Positions 7,968 to 15,986 of a stretch of 64,000 nucleotides of DNA are shown piece after piece. The notes beneath the pieces are model-generated. The model did not search any database. It was given only the letters and a program-made list of their open reading frames with translations, and was not told where the DNA came from. This DNA is from Pseudoduganella lurida (GTDB lineage: Bacteria > Pseudomonadota > Gammaproteobacteria > Burkholderiales > Burkholderiaceae_D), in assembly GCF_007830455.1 (NCBI RefSeq), contig NZ_VLLB01000001.1, positions 1,302,001 through 1,366,000 on the forward strand, read 5' to 3'. Both the position numbers and the translations under genes were made by a program. Position 1 is the first letter of the stretch; each line of letters opens with the position of its first letter.

Positions 7968-8181
7968 GCGGGCGGATGGTGATCGGGTCGGCCAAGAATA
8001 GCATTCCTGGCCAATTCATCGGCGGCCGCAGCGCTGCTGCAGGTCGGGAGAGGTGAGCGTCGGGCACACCAAAGCACTGTCCCGGCGATCCTCCGCGGAA
8101 ACGTCGCACCGTTAATCATGCGACAATCCATTGCCGCCATCCTGCGGCGCCGACCGAACGATTTCACGAAAGCAGCACGCC

Positions 8182-9249
8182 ATGCCCACACCTCCACCGC
8201 GCCGCGGTTCTCCCCTGTTGCTGCTGCCGATCGCCCTGATCGTGGCGGCGCTGGCCCTGCTGTTTGCCTGGGTCGGCGGCTGGATCGGCAACCGGGGCGT
8301 CACGCCGCAGACGATGATCAATACTGCCGAAGCTTCCGGTTCGCCCCATCCAGGCTTCCGCCGCGCGCACAGCAAGGGCATCTGCATCACCGGCACCTTC
8401 GTGCCGACAGCGGCGGCCGCGCAGCTGTCCACCGCGCGCGTGTTTTCGCAGGCGTCGACGCCGGTACTGGGCCGCTTCTCCAATCCCGGCAACGATCCCT
8501 ACTCGCCCGACAACAAGGCCGCGGTGCGCGGCATGGCGCTGCAACTGAAGACGGACGATGGCCAGGAATGGCGCGTGGCGATGAACAGCTTCCCGTTCTT
8601 CGCGTCGTCCACGCCGGAAGGGTTCCAGGCGATGAATGCCGCCAAGCTGCCGGACCCCGCCACCGGCAAGCCGGATCCGGCCAGGATGGCAGCGGTGCTG
8701 GCCCGCTATCCGGAAATCAAAAACTTCATGGCGTGGTCGAAGAACGCGCCGACGCCCGACAGCCTGGCCAACACCCGCTTCAACGGCGTCAACGCGTTTC
8801 GCCTCACCGATGCGAACGGCACCGACCGCGCCGTGCGTTGGTCGATGCGCCCGCACACGCCGTTCGTGGCGGCGACGCCGGAACAGCTGAAGAACGCCGA
8901 CCGCGACTACCTGGCGGCGGATCTCGATCGCCGTCTCGCCGCCGGTCCGCTGCAGTGGGACATGGTGATGCAGTTTGCCGCCGGGGGCGACCCGATCGAG
9001 GACCCGTCGAAGGCCTGGCCCGACACGCGGCCCGAAACGACCGTCGGCACGCTGACGCTGGTGCGCGCCGAGCCGCAGGCCACCGGTGCCTGCCTGAACC
9101 TGAACTTCGATCCGCTGATCCTGCCGAAGGGGATTGCGGGCACGGACGATCCGGTGCTGCATGCCCGCTCGTCGGTCTACTCCGTATCGTTCAACCGTCG
9201 CGAACGTGAAATCAGCCAGGGCAAGGCCCAGAACGGGAGCGCCCGATGA
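8182..9249 (+). CDS. SrpA-like catalase-family peroxidase
   Basis: A 355-residue protein from MPTPPPRRGSPLLLLPIALI. One N-terminal membrane anchor (residues about 9-33) is followed by a reduced catalase fold. Family landmarks are the distal His in FRRAHSKGICITGTF, RFSNPGNDPYSPDNKAAVRG, LNLNFDPLILPKGI, and the proximal Tyr heme ligand in HARSSVYSVSFNRRERE. Proteins of this short class act as heme peroxidases rather than true catalases. The anchor suggests periplasmic activity. Its stop overlaps the start of the cytochrome b561 gene by 4 nt, so they likely work as an electron-transfer pair. Confidence 0.9.
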   Translation: MPTPPPRRGSPLLLLPIALIVAALALLFAWVGGWIGNRGVTPQTMINTAEASGSPHPGFRRAHSKGICITGTFVPTAAAAQLSTARVFSQASTPVLGRFSNPGNDPYSPDNKAAVRGMALQLKTDDGQEWRVAMNSFPFFASSTPEGFQAMNAAKLPDPATGKPDPARMAAVLARYPEIKNFMAWSKNAPTPDSLANTRFNGVNAFRLTDANGTDRAVRWSMRPHTPFVAATPEQLKNADRDYLAADLDRRLAAGPLQWDMVMQFAAGGDPIEDPSKAWPDTRPETTVGTLTLVRAEPQATGACLNLNFDPLILPKGIAGTDDPVLHARSSVYSVSFNRREREISQGKAQNGSAR

Positions 9250-9776
9250 ACCGTCCACGTCACTTCAACCTGCTGGCCCGCGTGCTGCACTGGTCGATGG
9301 CCGCCGCGATCTTCGCCATGCTGTTCGTGGGCGCCGGCATGGTCGTCTCGCTGCGCTACCGCGACACGCTGCTCGACCTGCACCGCCCGCTCGGGCTGGC
9401 GATCCTGCTGCTGGCGGTCGTGCGCCTGGTGAACCGGCTGCTGCACACGCCGCCGCCCTTGCCCGCCGACCTGCCGCGCATCCAGGTGTTCGCTGCCAAG
9501 GCCTCGCACTGGGTGCTGTACGCGCTGATGCTGGCCATGCCGCTGATCGGCTGGGGCATGCTGTCGGCCGGTGGCTATCCGGTGGAGCTGTTCGACGGCG
9601 TGAACCTGCCGGCGATCCTGCCGCACAGCCCCGTGCTGTATGGCTTCCTGCGCCCGCTGCATGGCGTGCTGGCCTACCTGCTGTTCTTCACCATCCTGGC
9701 CCACCTGGGTGCAGCGCTGTATCACGCCTGGGTACGACGCGATGAAGTGTTCGGGCAGATGGCGAAGGGCGACTGA
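9246..9776 (+). CDS. Cytochrome b561
   Basis: A 176-residue protein with four membrane helices. The His residues expected for two b-hemes are visible in RVLHWSMAAAIFAMLFV, DLHRPLGLAILLLAVVRLVN, KASHWVLYALMLAMPLIGWG and RPLHGVLAYLLFF...LAHLG. It starts inside the catalase-like gene (ATGA overlap). The obvious role is to pass quinol electrons to the anchored peroxidase; that coupling is inferred from context. Confidence 0.9.
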   Translation: MNRPRHFNLLARVLHWSMAAAIFAMLFVGAGMVVSLRYRDTLLDLHRPLGLAILLLAVVRLVNRLLHTPPPLPADLPRIQVFAAKASHWVLYALMLAMPLIGWGMLSAGGYPVELFDGVNLPAILPHSPVLYGFLRPLHGVLAYLLFFTILAHLGAALYHAWVRRDEVFGQMAKGD

Positions 9777-10001
9777 GCGCGGGGCCTGCCTGGGTGGCGC
9801 CGTCACACGCGTGGGCCAGCGCGATGGAACGCGGTATGCGCACCGTGGCCGCCTGTCGCGATCCCGTTGCGCAATCGGATCCGAATGTGTTCGATTGTTC
9901 GTATTCTCCGGACAGTGAATTCGCGTGTGCGCTCTTACAGAGCCGTGTTGGCTAAATTATATTAGGCGCTGGCCTGCGCCAACCCGGCGCGGAGAATACT
10001 C

Positions 10002-12026
10002 GTGACGACGGATACCCCGTCGTCCGCCCACTCACTCGGAACCGCTTTGAACCTGGCAACCCACCGCGATCAACTCATCAGCATGCTGGCAGAAGCCGCT
10101 GAAGTCGAACACTGCCTGATGTGCACCTACCTGTACGCCGCCTTCTCGCTCAAGCAGGGCATCGACGAGGACCTGCTCCCCGACGAACTGAGCGCCGTGA
10201 AACGGTGGCGCGCCGAGATCATCGCGATCGCGACCGAGGAGATGCTGCACCTGGCCCTCGTCAACAACCTGCTCATCGCGGTCGGTTCGCGGCCGCACTA
10301 CCGCCACTACAACTTCCCCGCCACCGCCGGCCAGTTCCCGGCCGACGTGGCGGTGGCGCTGCTGCCGTTCGATGCCGCCACGCTCGACCACTTCATCTAT
10401 GTCGAGCGCCCGGCCGATGCGGACGAGCCGGATGGCGAGACCATGCAAAAGCTGGACTATTCGCGCGACATGAACCGCGACGACCTCGCCACCGATATCC
10501 CCGGCGACTACCGCACCGTAGGCGAGCTGTATCAGGCCATTGCCGACAGCCTCACGCCACTGGCCGCCAGCCTCGGTGCCGAAGGCCTGTTCGTGGGCCG
10601 CGAGGAAGCGCAGCTGTCGGAGAAGGACGTGTTCCTGCCCGGCCTGTGCACCATCGCTACGGAGGCCGACGCCCGGCGCGCACTGACGCTGATCGTGGAA
10701 CAGGGGGAAGGCTCGGCGGTATGCCTGGAGACGTCGCACTACGCGCGCTTTCGCACGATTCGCGAGCAGTGGCACGCGCTGGAGGCGCGGCGGCCCGGTT
10801 TCAAGCCGTACCGCGAGGTGGCGCGCCATCCCGTGATGCGTGCGCCGGTCACCACCGAGGAACGCGTGCAGGTGGTGAGCGAACCGGCCCTGTCGCTGCT
10901 GGACGTGGGCAACAGCGCCTACTTCCTCATGCTGCGCCTGTTCGCGCTGATGAGCGACACGACCAACTGCCTGCTGCCCCGCCCGGCCGTGATGGCGCAG
11001 GCAATGACACTGATGCACGCCGTGGCGGACGTGGGCGTGACGCTGACCACGCTGCCCGCCAATCCCGACCACCCGGGCGTGATGGCGGGGATGACATTCA
11101 GCCTGTCGCGCACGGCGCTGGGCTACGAATCGCCGGAGTCGGCCGCGTGGCTCATCGCGGAACGCATGGAGCTGCTGGCCACCCACGCCGACTGCTGCGT
11201 GGACGCCCTGCCCGTGCTGGGCCAGCTGGCGCACACGCTGCGCGAGGCAGCCGGTGCATGGCGCCAGGCGCATGATGCGAAAGACTACGGCGCCGGATTT
11301 GCCAGCAACCCGGTACCGGCTTTGCCGGTGATGGTGCAGGCGATGCAACCGGCCGCCGAAGATGACGACAAGATCGAAGTCGCCCATGGCGAAAACGGCA
11401 CCATCTACTTCCATGGCCGCCGCTGCGTGCACTCGCGCCACTGCGTGCTGGAAGAGCCGGACGTGTTCCTGGCGAACCAGGAAGGCGAGTGGATCTTCCC
11501 GGACAAGGCCACGCCCGAGCGGCTGATGCGGGTGGCGCGCAACTGCGTGTCCGGTGCGATCCGCTTCGAACGCCGCGACGGCCGCGAAAACGAGACGGCA
11601 CCGCCCGTGAACCTGGTGCGCATGCGCGAGAACGGTCCGCTGTCGGCCAATGCGGACGTCAAGCTGATGCTGGCCGACGGTGCCGAGGAAAACCCGCTGC
11701 GTGTCGCACTGTGCCGATGCGGCCAGTCGAAGAACAAGCCGTTCTGCGACCAGTCGCACATCGCCGCCGGCTTCACCGCTTCCGGCGAGGCGCCGACGCG
11801 GCCTTCACCGGTACTGGAAGAACGCGCCGGGCCGATGGTCGTCACGCCGCTGCGCAACGGCCCGCTCGATGTGCGCGGCGCCGCCGAGATCATTACCGGC
11901 ACCGGCCGCACCGTCGACCGCACGCTGTCCGTCCGGCTGTGCCGCTGTGGCCAGTCGAAGGACAAGCCGTTCTGCGATGGCAGCCACCGCGCCGCGGGTT
12001 TTGCGGCGGATGGACGGGGCGCCTGA
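10002..12026 (+). CDS. Ferritin-like / 4Fe-4S / double CDGSH iron-sulfur fusion protein
   Basis: A 674-residue protein beginning at GTG 10002, selected by GGAG 7 nt upstream. Residues about 20-260 are a ferritin-like domain of the VioB/iminophenylpyruvate dimer synthase type (AAEVEHCLMCTYLYAAFSLK, ATEEMLHLALVNNLLIAVGS). Residues about 450-525 match the divergent mono-cluster 4Fe-4S domain (GRRCVHSRHCVLEEPDVF, ARNCVSGAIRFERRDG). Two CDGSH 2Fe-2S sites follow: LCRCGQSKNKPFCDQSH near 570 and LCRCGQSKDKPFCDGSH near 646. The first has Gln where the motif name has Gly, but the three Cys and the His remain. No signal peptide is seen. Function is unknown; a redox or iron-handling role is inference. 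It is monocistronic. Confidence 0.88.
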   Translation: MTTDTPSSAHSLGTALNLATHRDQLISMLAEAAEVEHCLMCTYLYAAFSLKQGIDEDLLPDELSAVKRWRAEIIAIATEEMLHLALVNNLLIAVGSRPHYRHYNFPATAGQFPADVAVALLPFDAATLDHFIYVERPADADEPDGETMQKLDYSRDMNRDDLATDIPGDYRTVGELYQAIADSLTPLAASLGAEGLFVGREEAQLSEKDVFLPGLCTIATEADARRALTLIVEQGEGSAVCLETSHYARFRTIREQWHALEARRPGFKPYREVARHPVMRAPVTTEERVQVVSEPALSLLDVGNSAYFLMLRLFALMSDTTNCLLPRPAVMAQAMTLMHAVADVGVTLTTLPANPDHPGVMAGMTFSLSRTALGYESPESAAWLIAERMELLATHADCCVDALPVLGQLAHTLREAAGAWRQAHDAKDYGAGFASNPVPALPVMVQAMQPAAEDDDKIEVAHGENGTIYFHGRRCVHSRHCVLEEPDVFLANQEGEWIFPDKATPERLMRVARNCVSGAIRFERRDGRENETAPPVNLVRMRENGPLSANADVKLMLADGAEENPLRVALCRCGQSKNKPFCDQSHIAAGFTASGEAPTRPSPVLEERAGPMVVTPLRNGPLDVRGAAEIITGTGRTVDRTLSVRLCRCGQSKDKPFCDGSHRAAGFAADGRGA

Positions 12027-12059
12027 GGGGGCATCACCCCACGAACCCGCCCCGGATGG

Positions 12060-12659
12060 TTAATCGAACTTGACCAGGTCCTGGAAGATCAGCTGGCCCC
12101 AGGTATTGCCGCGCGCCTGCACCAGCAGGCCGCCTTCGGCCAGGGCGCCCAGCTTCACCGGCGCGAAGCCGAGGCGTTCCGCCAGCGTGGCAATCTGCTC
12201 CGTCGCCCCGTCGTCGTCGCCCGCCAGGAACACGACGCGCCGGCCGCCCTGCACGGCCGGATCCTGGGCCAGCACGGCTGCGCCCAGGTGGTTGAAGCCC
12301 TTGACCACCGTGCCGCCGGCGAAGGCCTGCGCGACGGCCTTCGCGGACGGCCTGCCACCCAGTTCGCCAGGCGGGACACCGTAGGCATTGGTCACGTCGA
12401 CGATGATCTTGCCCTGCCAGGTCGGCAGTGCTGTTGCCACGTCCTTGTGCGCCTCGAACCGGACAGCCAGGAAGAGCACGTCCGCCGCCACCGCTTCGGC
12501 CAGAGTCACGGCGCGGATGGTGGGTCCGATCGTGGCCGCTTCCGCGGCGAAGCTGGCCGGATCGCGCGTGGTGGCCACGGAGACTTCGATGCCGTTGCGG
12601 GCAAATGCCCTGGCCAGGGCCCGGCCGACAGGGCCGAAGCCGATGATTGCATGGCTCAT
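12060..12659 (-). CDS. NADP-binding oxidoreductase, F420-reductase-like
   Basis: A 199-residue protein starting MSHAIIGFGPVGRALARAFA, a Rossmann GxGxxG motif. It continues with IIVDVTNAYGVPPGELGG, AGGTVVKGFNHLGAAVLA and RRVVFLAGDDDGATEQIATL. This is the pattern of the NADPH-dependent F420 reductase / YdgJ-like dinucleotide-binding family. In bacteria without F420 such proteins are predicted NAD(P) oxidoreductases of unknown substrate. It lies 25 bp after the SDR gene on the same strand and is probably co-transcribed. Confidence 0.85.
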   Translation of the reverse strand: MSHAIIGFGPVGRALARAFARNGIEVSVATTRDPASFAAEAATIGPTIRAVTLAEAVAADVLFLAVRFEAHKDVATALPTWQGKIIVDVTNAYGVPPGELGGRPSAKAVAQAFAGGTVVKGFNHLGAAVLAQDPAVQGGRRVVFLAGDDDGATEQIATLAERLGFAPVKLGALAEGGLLVQARGNTWGQLIFQDLVKFD

Positions 12660-12684
12660 GGTTTCTCCTTTGCTTGAGCGCTGA

Positions 12685-13419
12685 TCAGATTTGCGCGATG
12701 CCGCCGTCGACGGCAAGCTCGCTGGCGGTCATGAAGCTGCTGTCCGGCGAGGCGAGGAACGCGGCGGCAGCGCCGATCTCCGCCGGATCGGCCATGCGCT
12801 GGAGCGGGCTCATCGCGGCAAACAGCTGCATGCCTTCCGGCCCCAGTGCGGCCTTTGCCAGTTCGGTGGCCGTCGGTCCCGGCGACAGCACGTTGACGCG
12901 GATGCCGGTGCCCTTCAGGTCTTCCGCCCACGTCCGCGCCAGGTTGCGCACGGCCGCCTTGCTCGCGCTGTAGACGGAGAACGCCGGCGCGCCCGTGGTG
13001 CCCGCGCTCGATCCGGTCAGGATGATCGAACCGCCAGCGCCCATCAGCGGCAGCGCCTTCTGCACCGTGAAGATGGCACCCTTCACATTGGTCTCGAAGA
13101 TCTCGTCGATATGCCCGGCCGTGATCTGGCCCAGCGGTACGGGGCTGCCCGCGCCGGCGTTGGCGAAGACGATGTCGAGCGTGCCGCGTTCGTCCTGCAC
13201 CGCCGCGTAGAGCCGGCCGAGATCGGCCTGTTCCGTGACGGAGCCCTGCACCGCGCGGGCATTCGGCCCGAGGTCGGCCACCGCGGCTTCGAGCGCATCC
13301 TGACGCCGGCCGAAAAGGTAGACGAAGGCGCCCTCTTCGATGAAGCGTTTCGCTGCGGCGAGGCCAATGCCCGTGGCGCCGCCGGTGATCACAGCCGTTT
13401 TTCCATTCAGTCTGGTCAT
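12685..13419 (-). CDS. Short-chain dehydrogenase/reductase
   Basis: A 244-residue classical SDR from MTRLNGKTAVITGGATGIGL. The cofactor motif GGATGIG, the NAGAG motif, the catalytic Ser in TGSSAGTTG and YSASK with its Tyr and Lys are all present. The C-terminal VDGG is the usual end of the family. A longer in-frame start (13500) falls within the repeat-rich promoter and is unlikely. It is divergent from the HxlR regulator, which probably controls it and the next gene. Confidence 0.9.
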   Translation of the reverse strand: MTRLNGKTAVITGGATGIGLAAAKRFIEEGAFVYLFGRRQDALEAAVADLGPNARAVQGSVTEQADLGRLYAAVQDERGTLDIVFANAGAGSPVPLGQITAGHIDEIFETNVKGAIFTVQKALPLMGAGGSIILTGSSAGTTGAPAFSVYSASKAAVRNLARTWAEDLKGTGIRVNVLSPGPTATELAKAALGPEGMQLFAAMSPLQRMADPAEIGAAAAFLASPDSSFMTASELAVDGGIAQI

Positions 13420-13463
13420 GTCGTGCATTCCTGGTTGGGTTGTCCGGAAGCGGGAGCCGCTTC

Positions 13464-13568
13464 TTGACCTCACTATGTGGCCCTGATAACCTAAGGTCAA
13501 GTATGCACTTTTTGGTAAGTATGAAATTCACCTTTTACACTGTATGCATCTTTTGGTAAGTAAGAAAA
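13464..13568. promoter_or_regulatory. Divergent control region with a 26-bp direct repeat
   Basis: GTATGCACTTTTTGGTAAGT starts at 13501 and GTATGCATCTTTTGGTAAGT starts at 13542. Similarity runs over about 26 bp and the copies are 41 bp apart (about four helical turns). A plus-strand TTGACC-17 bp-TAACCT (13464-13492) and a minus-strand TTGACC at 13494-13499 suggest divergent promoters. The repeat is the likely binding site of the HxlR-type protein encoded immediately downstream. No clear Shine-Dalgarno precedes the HxlR start. Confidence 0.6.
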
Positions 13569-13569
13569 T

Positions 13570-13941
13570 ATGACGACACATCCCCAAACCTGCGGCACGG
13601 GCGGCTTTTCGTGCGGGCTCGACGCCACGCTGCGCATCATCTCGGGCAAGTGGAAACCCCTGGTGCTGTTCTTCCTGCGCGACGGACCCAAGCGTTATGG
13701 CGAGCTGAAACGCATGATCCCCGGCGTCAGCGACAAGGTGCTGATCCAGCAGTTGAAGGATCTCGAAGCCGACCGGGTACTGTCCCGCACCGACTACAAG
13801 GAAGTGCCGCCCCGGGTGGATTACGCGCTGACGCCGCTGGGCCGCAGCCTGGCCGATGCAATCGTGCCGCTGTGCACGTGGGGCACCGAGAACATGGCGG
13901 AGATGGTGAGCATCTTCGCGAAGCAGGAAGCCTCGGCTTGA
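13570..13941 (+). CDS. HxlR-family regulator
   Basis: A 123-residue protein with the single HxlR winged helix: CGLDATLRIISGKWKPLVLF, KRYGELKRMIPGVSDKVLIQ, LKDLEADRVLSRTDY and PPRVDYALTPLGRSL. Two Cys near the N-terminus (TCGTGGFSCG) could act as a thiol switch, as in other HxlR/YodB proteins; that is inference. It is divergent from the SDR / F420-reductase-like pair and shares a repeat-containing control region with it. Confidence 0.88.
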   Translation: MTTHPQTCGTGGFSCGLDATLRIISGKWKPLVLFFLRDGPKRYGELKRMIPGVSDKVLIQQLKDLEADRVLSRTDYKEVPPRVDYALTPLGRSLADAIVPLCTWGTENMAEMVSIFAKQEASA

Positions 13942-13962
13942 CGTGACAGGGGGTTGACAGCG

Positions 13963-14769
13963 ATGAGCCTGCCCGACGCAAGCCCCTCTGGAAGATCGTC
14001 CTCTACCGCGCCACCACGGCCAGGCCCGCGTCGGGTCACCCGTGCCGTGGCCGTGGAGCGCATGCGCGCCAGGCTGCTGCGCGATGGCTTCCCTCGCCTG
14101 CAGATGCTGATTCTCGTTGTATTGACCGGCGTGGCGGGGTTCTGTGCCTCGGCGGGAATGCTCGCGGCCGGGCTGCACGCGATGGGCCTGCGCTACCTGC
14201 TGGCGATGGGTGTCGCGTACATGGTGTTCCTTGCTTTGCTGTGGCTGTGGCTGCGCACCAGCGCCGCGGATTACATCGATATCGTCCCCACCCCATCGAC
14301 GGGTGAAGGCCACGCTGGCGCGGCACCGGACTTCGCGGGTGGTGGCGGGACCTTCGACGGCGGTGGCGCCAGTGCAAACGTGGACTTCGGATCGGCGGAG
14401 GAAGGGATCGGTGCTGCCGCAGAGAACTCGTCGGCAGCGATCGGCGCGGTCGACGAAGGGACAATCCCGCTCGCCGTGATCCTGCTTCTGCTGGGCGTTC
14501 TGCTGTCGTCGCTCTTCGTGGTCTGGTCGGCGCCCGTGCTGTTTGCCGAGATCCTGGTCGATGCGCTACTGGCGGCCGGTCTGTATCGAAAGCTCCGGCT
14601 GCTCGATGCACGCCACTGGATGGTCGCCGCCGTGAAACGCACGGTCATTCCGTTCGCACTGACGACGCTGATCGTCGCTGGCGCGGGATGGGCCATCCAG
14701 GCAGGTGCGCCGGAAGCCCGGTCGCTGGGCGAGGCCATCGCTGCGCGGCCTGCGCTACGTGGCAAATAG
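13963..14769 (+). CDS. Membrane protein with Gly-rich loop, unknown
   Basis: A 268-residue protein from MSLPDASPSGRSSSTAPPRP, with AGGGGG as ribosome site. It has hydrophobic pairs at residues about 45-95 and 165-205, plus a further segment near 230-250. Between them lies a low-complexity Gly/Ala/Ser loop (FAGGGGTFDGGGASANVDFG). The layout resembles uncharacterised proteins with Gly-rich exposed segments such as TPM-domain neighbours, but I cannot name a family. Its last 15 nt overlap the convergent gene. Confidence 0.6.
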   Translation: MSLPDASPSGRSSSTAPPRPGPRRVTRAVAVERMRARLLRDGFPRLQMLILVVLTGVAGFCASAGMLAAGLHAMGLRYLLAMGVAYMVFLALLWLWLRTSAADYIDIVPTPSTGEGHAGAAPDFAGGGGTFDGGGASANVDFGSAEEGIGAAAENSSAAIGAVDEGTIPLAVILLLLGVLLSSLFVVWSAPVLFAEILVDALLAAGLYRKLRLLDARHWMVAAVKRTVIPFALTTLIVAGAGWAIQAGAPEARSLGEAIAARPALRGK

Positions 14770-15075
14770 ATAGAGGACCGGGCCGATCACCAGGCAAATG
14801 GACCAGCAGATGACAAGCCTGTGCCACGACGTGGGAAACATCCGATACTTGAGCGCGGCATAGCCGAAGTAGAGAAGCCCGGCGACACAACTGGCCAGAG
14901 CGATACCATACGCCCACAGCGACATCATCATCAGTCCGAGAGCATTACCACCCGAAGAGATTCCCGACTCGTGCGCGGCACCGATCCGGAAGAATACGGC
15001 GATAGCGAGTACACACGGCACGCCGCCGATGAGCATGAAAAACCCGAATGCGTTTGCCAGCCCGGTTCTGTTCAT
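14755..15075 (-). CDS. Small three-helix membrane protein, unknown
   Basis: A 106-residue protein starting MNRTGLANAFGFFMLIGGVP. Three hydrophobic stretches are seen (about 9-30, 48-72 and 85-104). The C-terminus is ICLVIGPVLYLFAT. No family recognised. It converges on, and overlaps by 15 nt, the preceding plus-strand membrane-protein gene. Confidence 0.55.
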   Translation of the reverse strand: MNRTGLANAFGFFMLIGGVPCVLAIAVFFRIGAAHESGISSGGNALGLMMMSLWAYGIALASCVAGLLYFGYAALKYRMFPTSWHRLVICWSICLVIGPVLYLFAT

Positions 15076-15216
15076 CGTTCGATCCTGGCTTCAGATTGAA
15101 ACAACTGTCGGAATATACCGACCGTCCTTGCCGCTCTTATCGCGAGACCGTCTTGGAATAGACCTGCCGCTGAACGCAGCTCGATACGGGAAGGCCGGAA
15201 ATCCGGCCATTTCGTT

Positions 15217-15681
15217 TTACGCGCGGGTGTCGACGCCGATGGTTTCGCCCTGGGATTGCTGCATGATCTTCATGGCCGACTCCAGCATCTGGCGCGTGAT
15301 ATCGTCGTTACGCGAAAGCGCGCCCTCGATGCCCGCACGTACCTTCTGCATGAAATCCAGGCGTTCGCCATCGCTGGAAGCCTGCAGCCCGCCGCCGGTG
15401 CCGCCAACCACCGGCATTTTCATCGACATCGCCATGAAGGGCCGGCCTTCATCCAGCGACATTTTCCCGCTGCGAATCTGGTCATTGCTCCAGTCCTGCA
15501 TTTCCTGGCGGGTCATGCTGGTAAAGTCGGCTTGTCTGGTGCCCTGCGCAACCGATTCGGACACGCCTGCCGCGGCTGCGGTCAGCGCGGCCGAAAACGA
15601 TGCCGGGTTAACGCGGGCAGTCGTGGATGACTGCACGCTTCGACTCGCATAGAGGTGGCCGGTTGCAGTATCAATTTTCAT
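15217..15681 (-). CDS. Hypothetical 154-residue protein
   Basis: Starts MKIDTATGHLYASRSVQSST behind a GGAG ribosome site. The middle is TSMTRQEMQDWSNDQIRSGK followed by MSLDEGRPFMAMSM, and the C-terminal half is helical (LDFMQKVRAGIEGALSRNDD, MLESAMKIMQQSQG). Similar sequences occur as hypothetical proteins in beta- and gammaproteobacteria, sometimes near secretion or flagellar genes, from memory. There is no signal peptide or membrane segment. Function unknown. Confidence 0.65.
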   Translation of the reverse strand: MKIDTATGHLYASRSVQSSTTARVNPASFSAALTAAAAGVSESVAQGTRQADFTSMTRQEMQDWSNDQIRSGKMSLDEGRPFMAMSMKMPVVGGTGGGLQASSDGERLDFMQKVRAGIEGALSRNDDITRQMLESAMKIMQQSQGETIGVDTRA

Positions 15682-15986
15682 CGCGACAGCTCCATTAAAT
15701 TAACAGGAAACCTTGCACCGACCAGTGCAACCGTGGGCCGACCTTTTGGCCCCGCGGCCTTCGGAAAAATACGTCAATTTACCAGACCGCCAACCATTCA
15801 GTACCAGGAAAAGAACGACTAAAAGTTCATTTTTCGGTGTTTCACGCGATGGGCTGGTATCGCTTCAGGTGCGACGATTCCATCCATGCGGATTTTCAGA
15901 TGAGCGATATAACCCTGGTGGCATTCGGAGACGTGCTCGCTTGGCGACTTTCCGGCACGCCCCTCCTTCACCGCATTCACGATCAG
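15682..15986. other. Gene-free stretch
   Basis: About 305 bp between the hypothetical gene and the MocR gene. Frames that cross it have no recognisable protein and no ribosome site. It is less GC-rich than its surroundings (for example around 15770-15850), consistent with a promoter for the minus-strand gene at 15681. Nothing else is seen. Confidence 0.4.

Noticed and set aside
12656..13531. A 291-residue minus-strand frame overlapping the SDR gene.
   Set aside because: It is the SDR gene read in another frame; the SDR motifs are in the frame ending at 12685.
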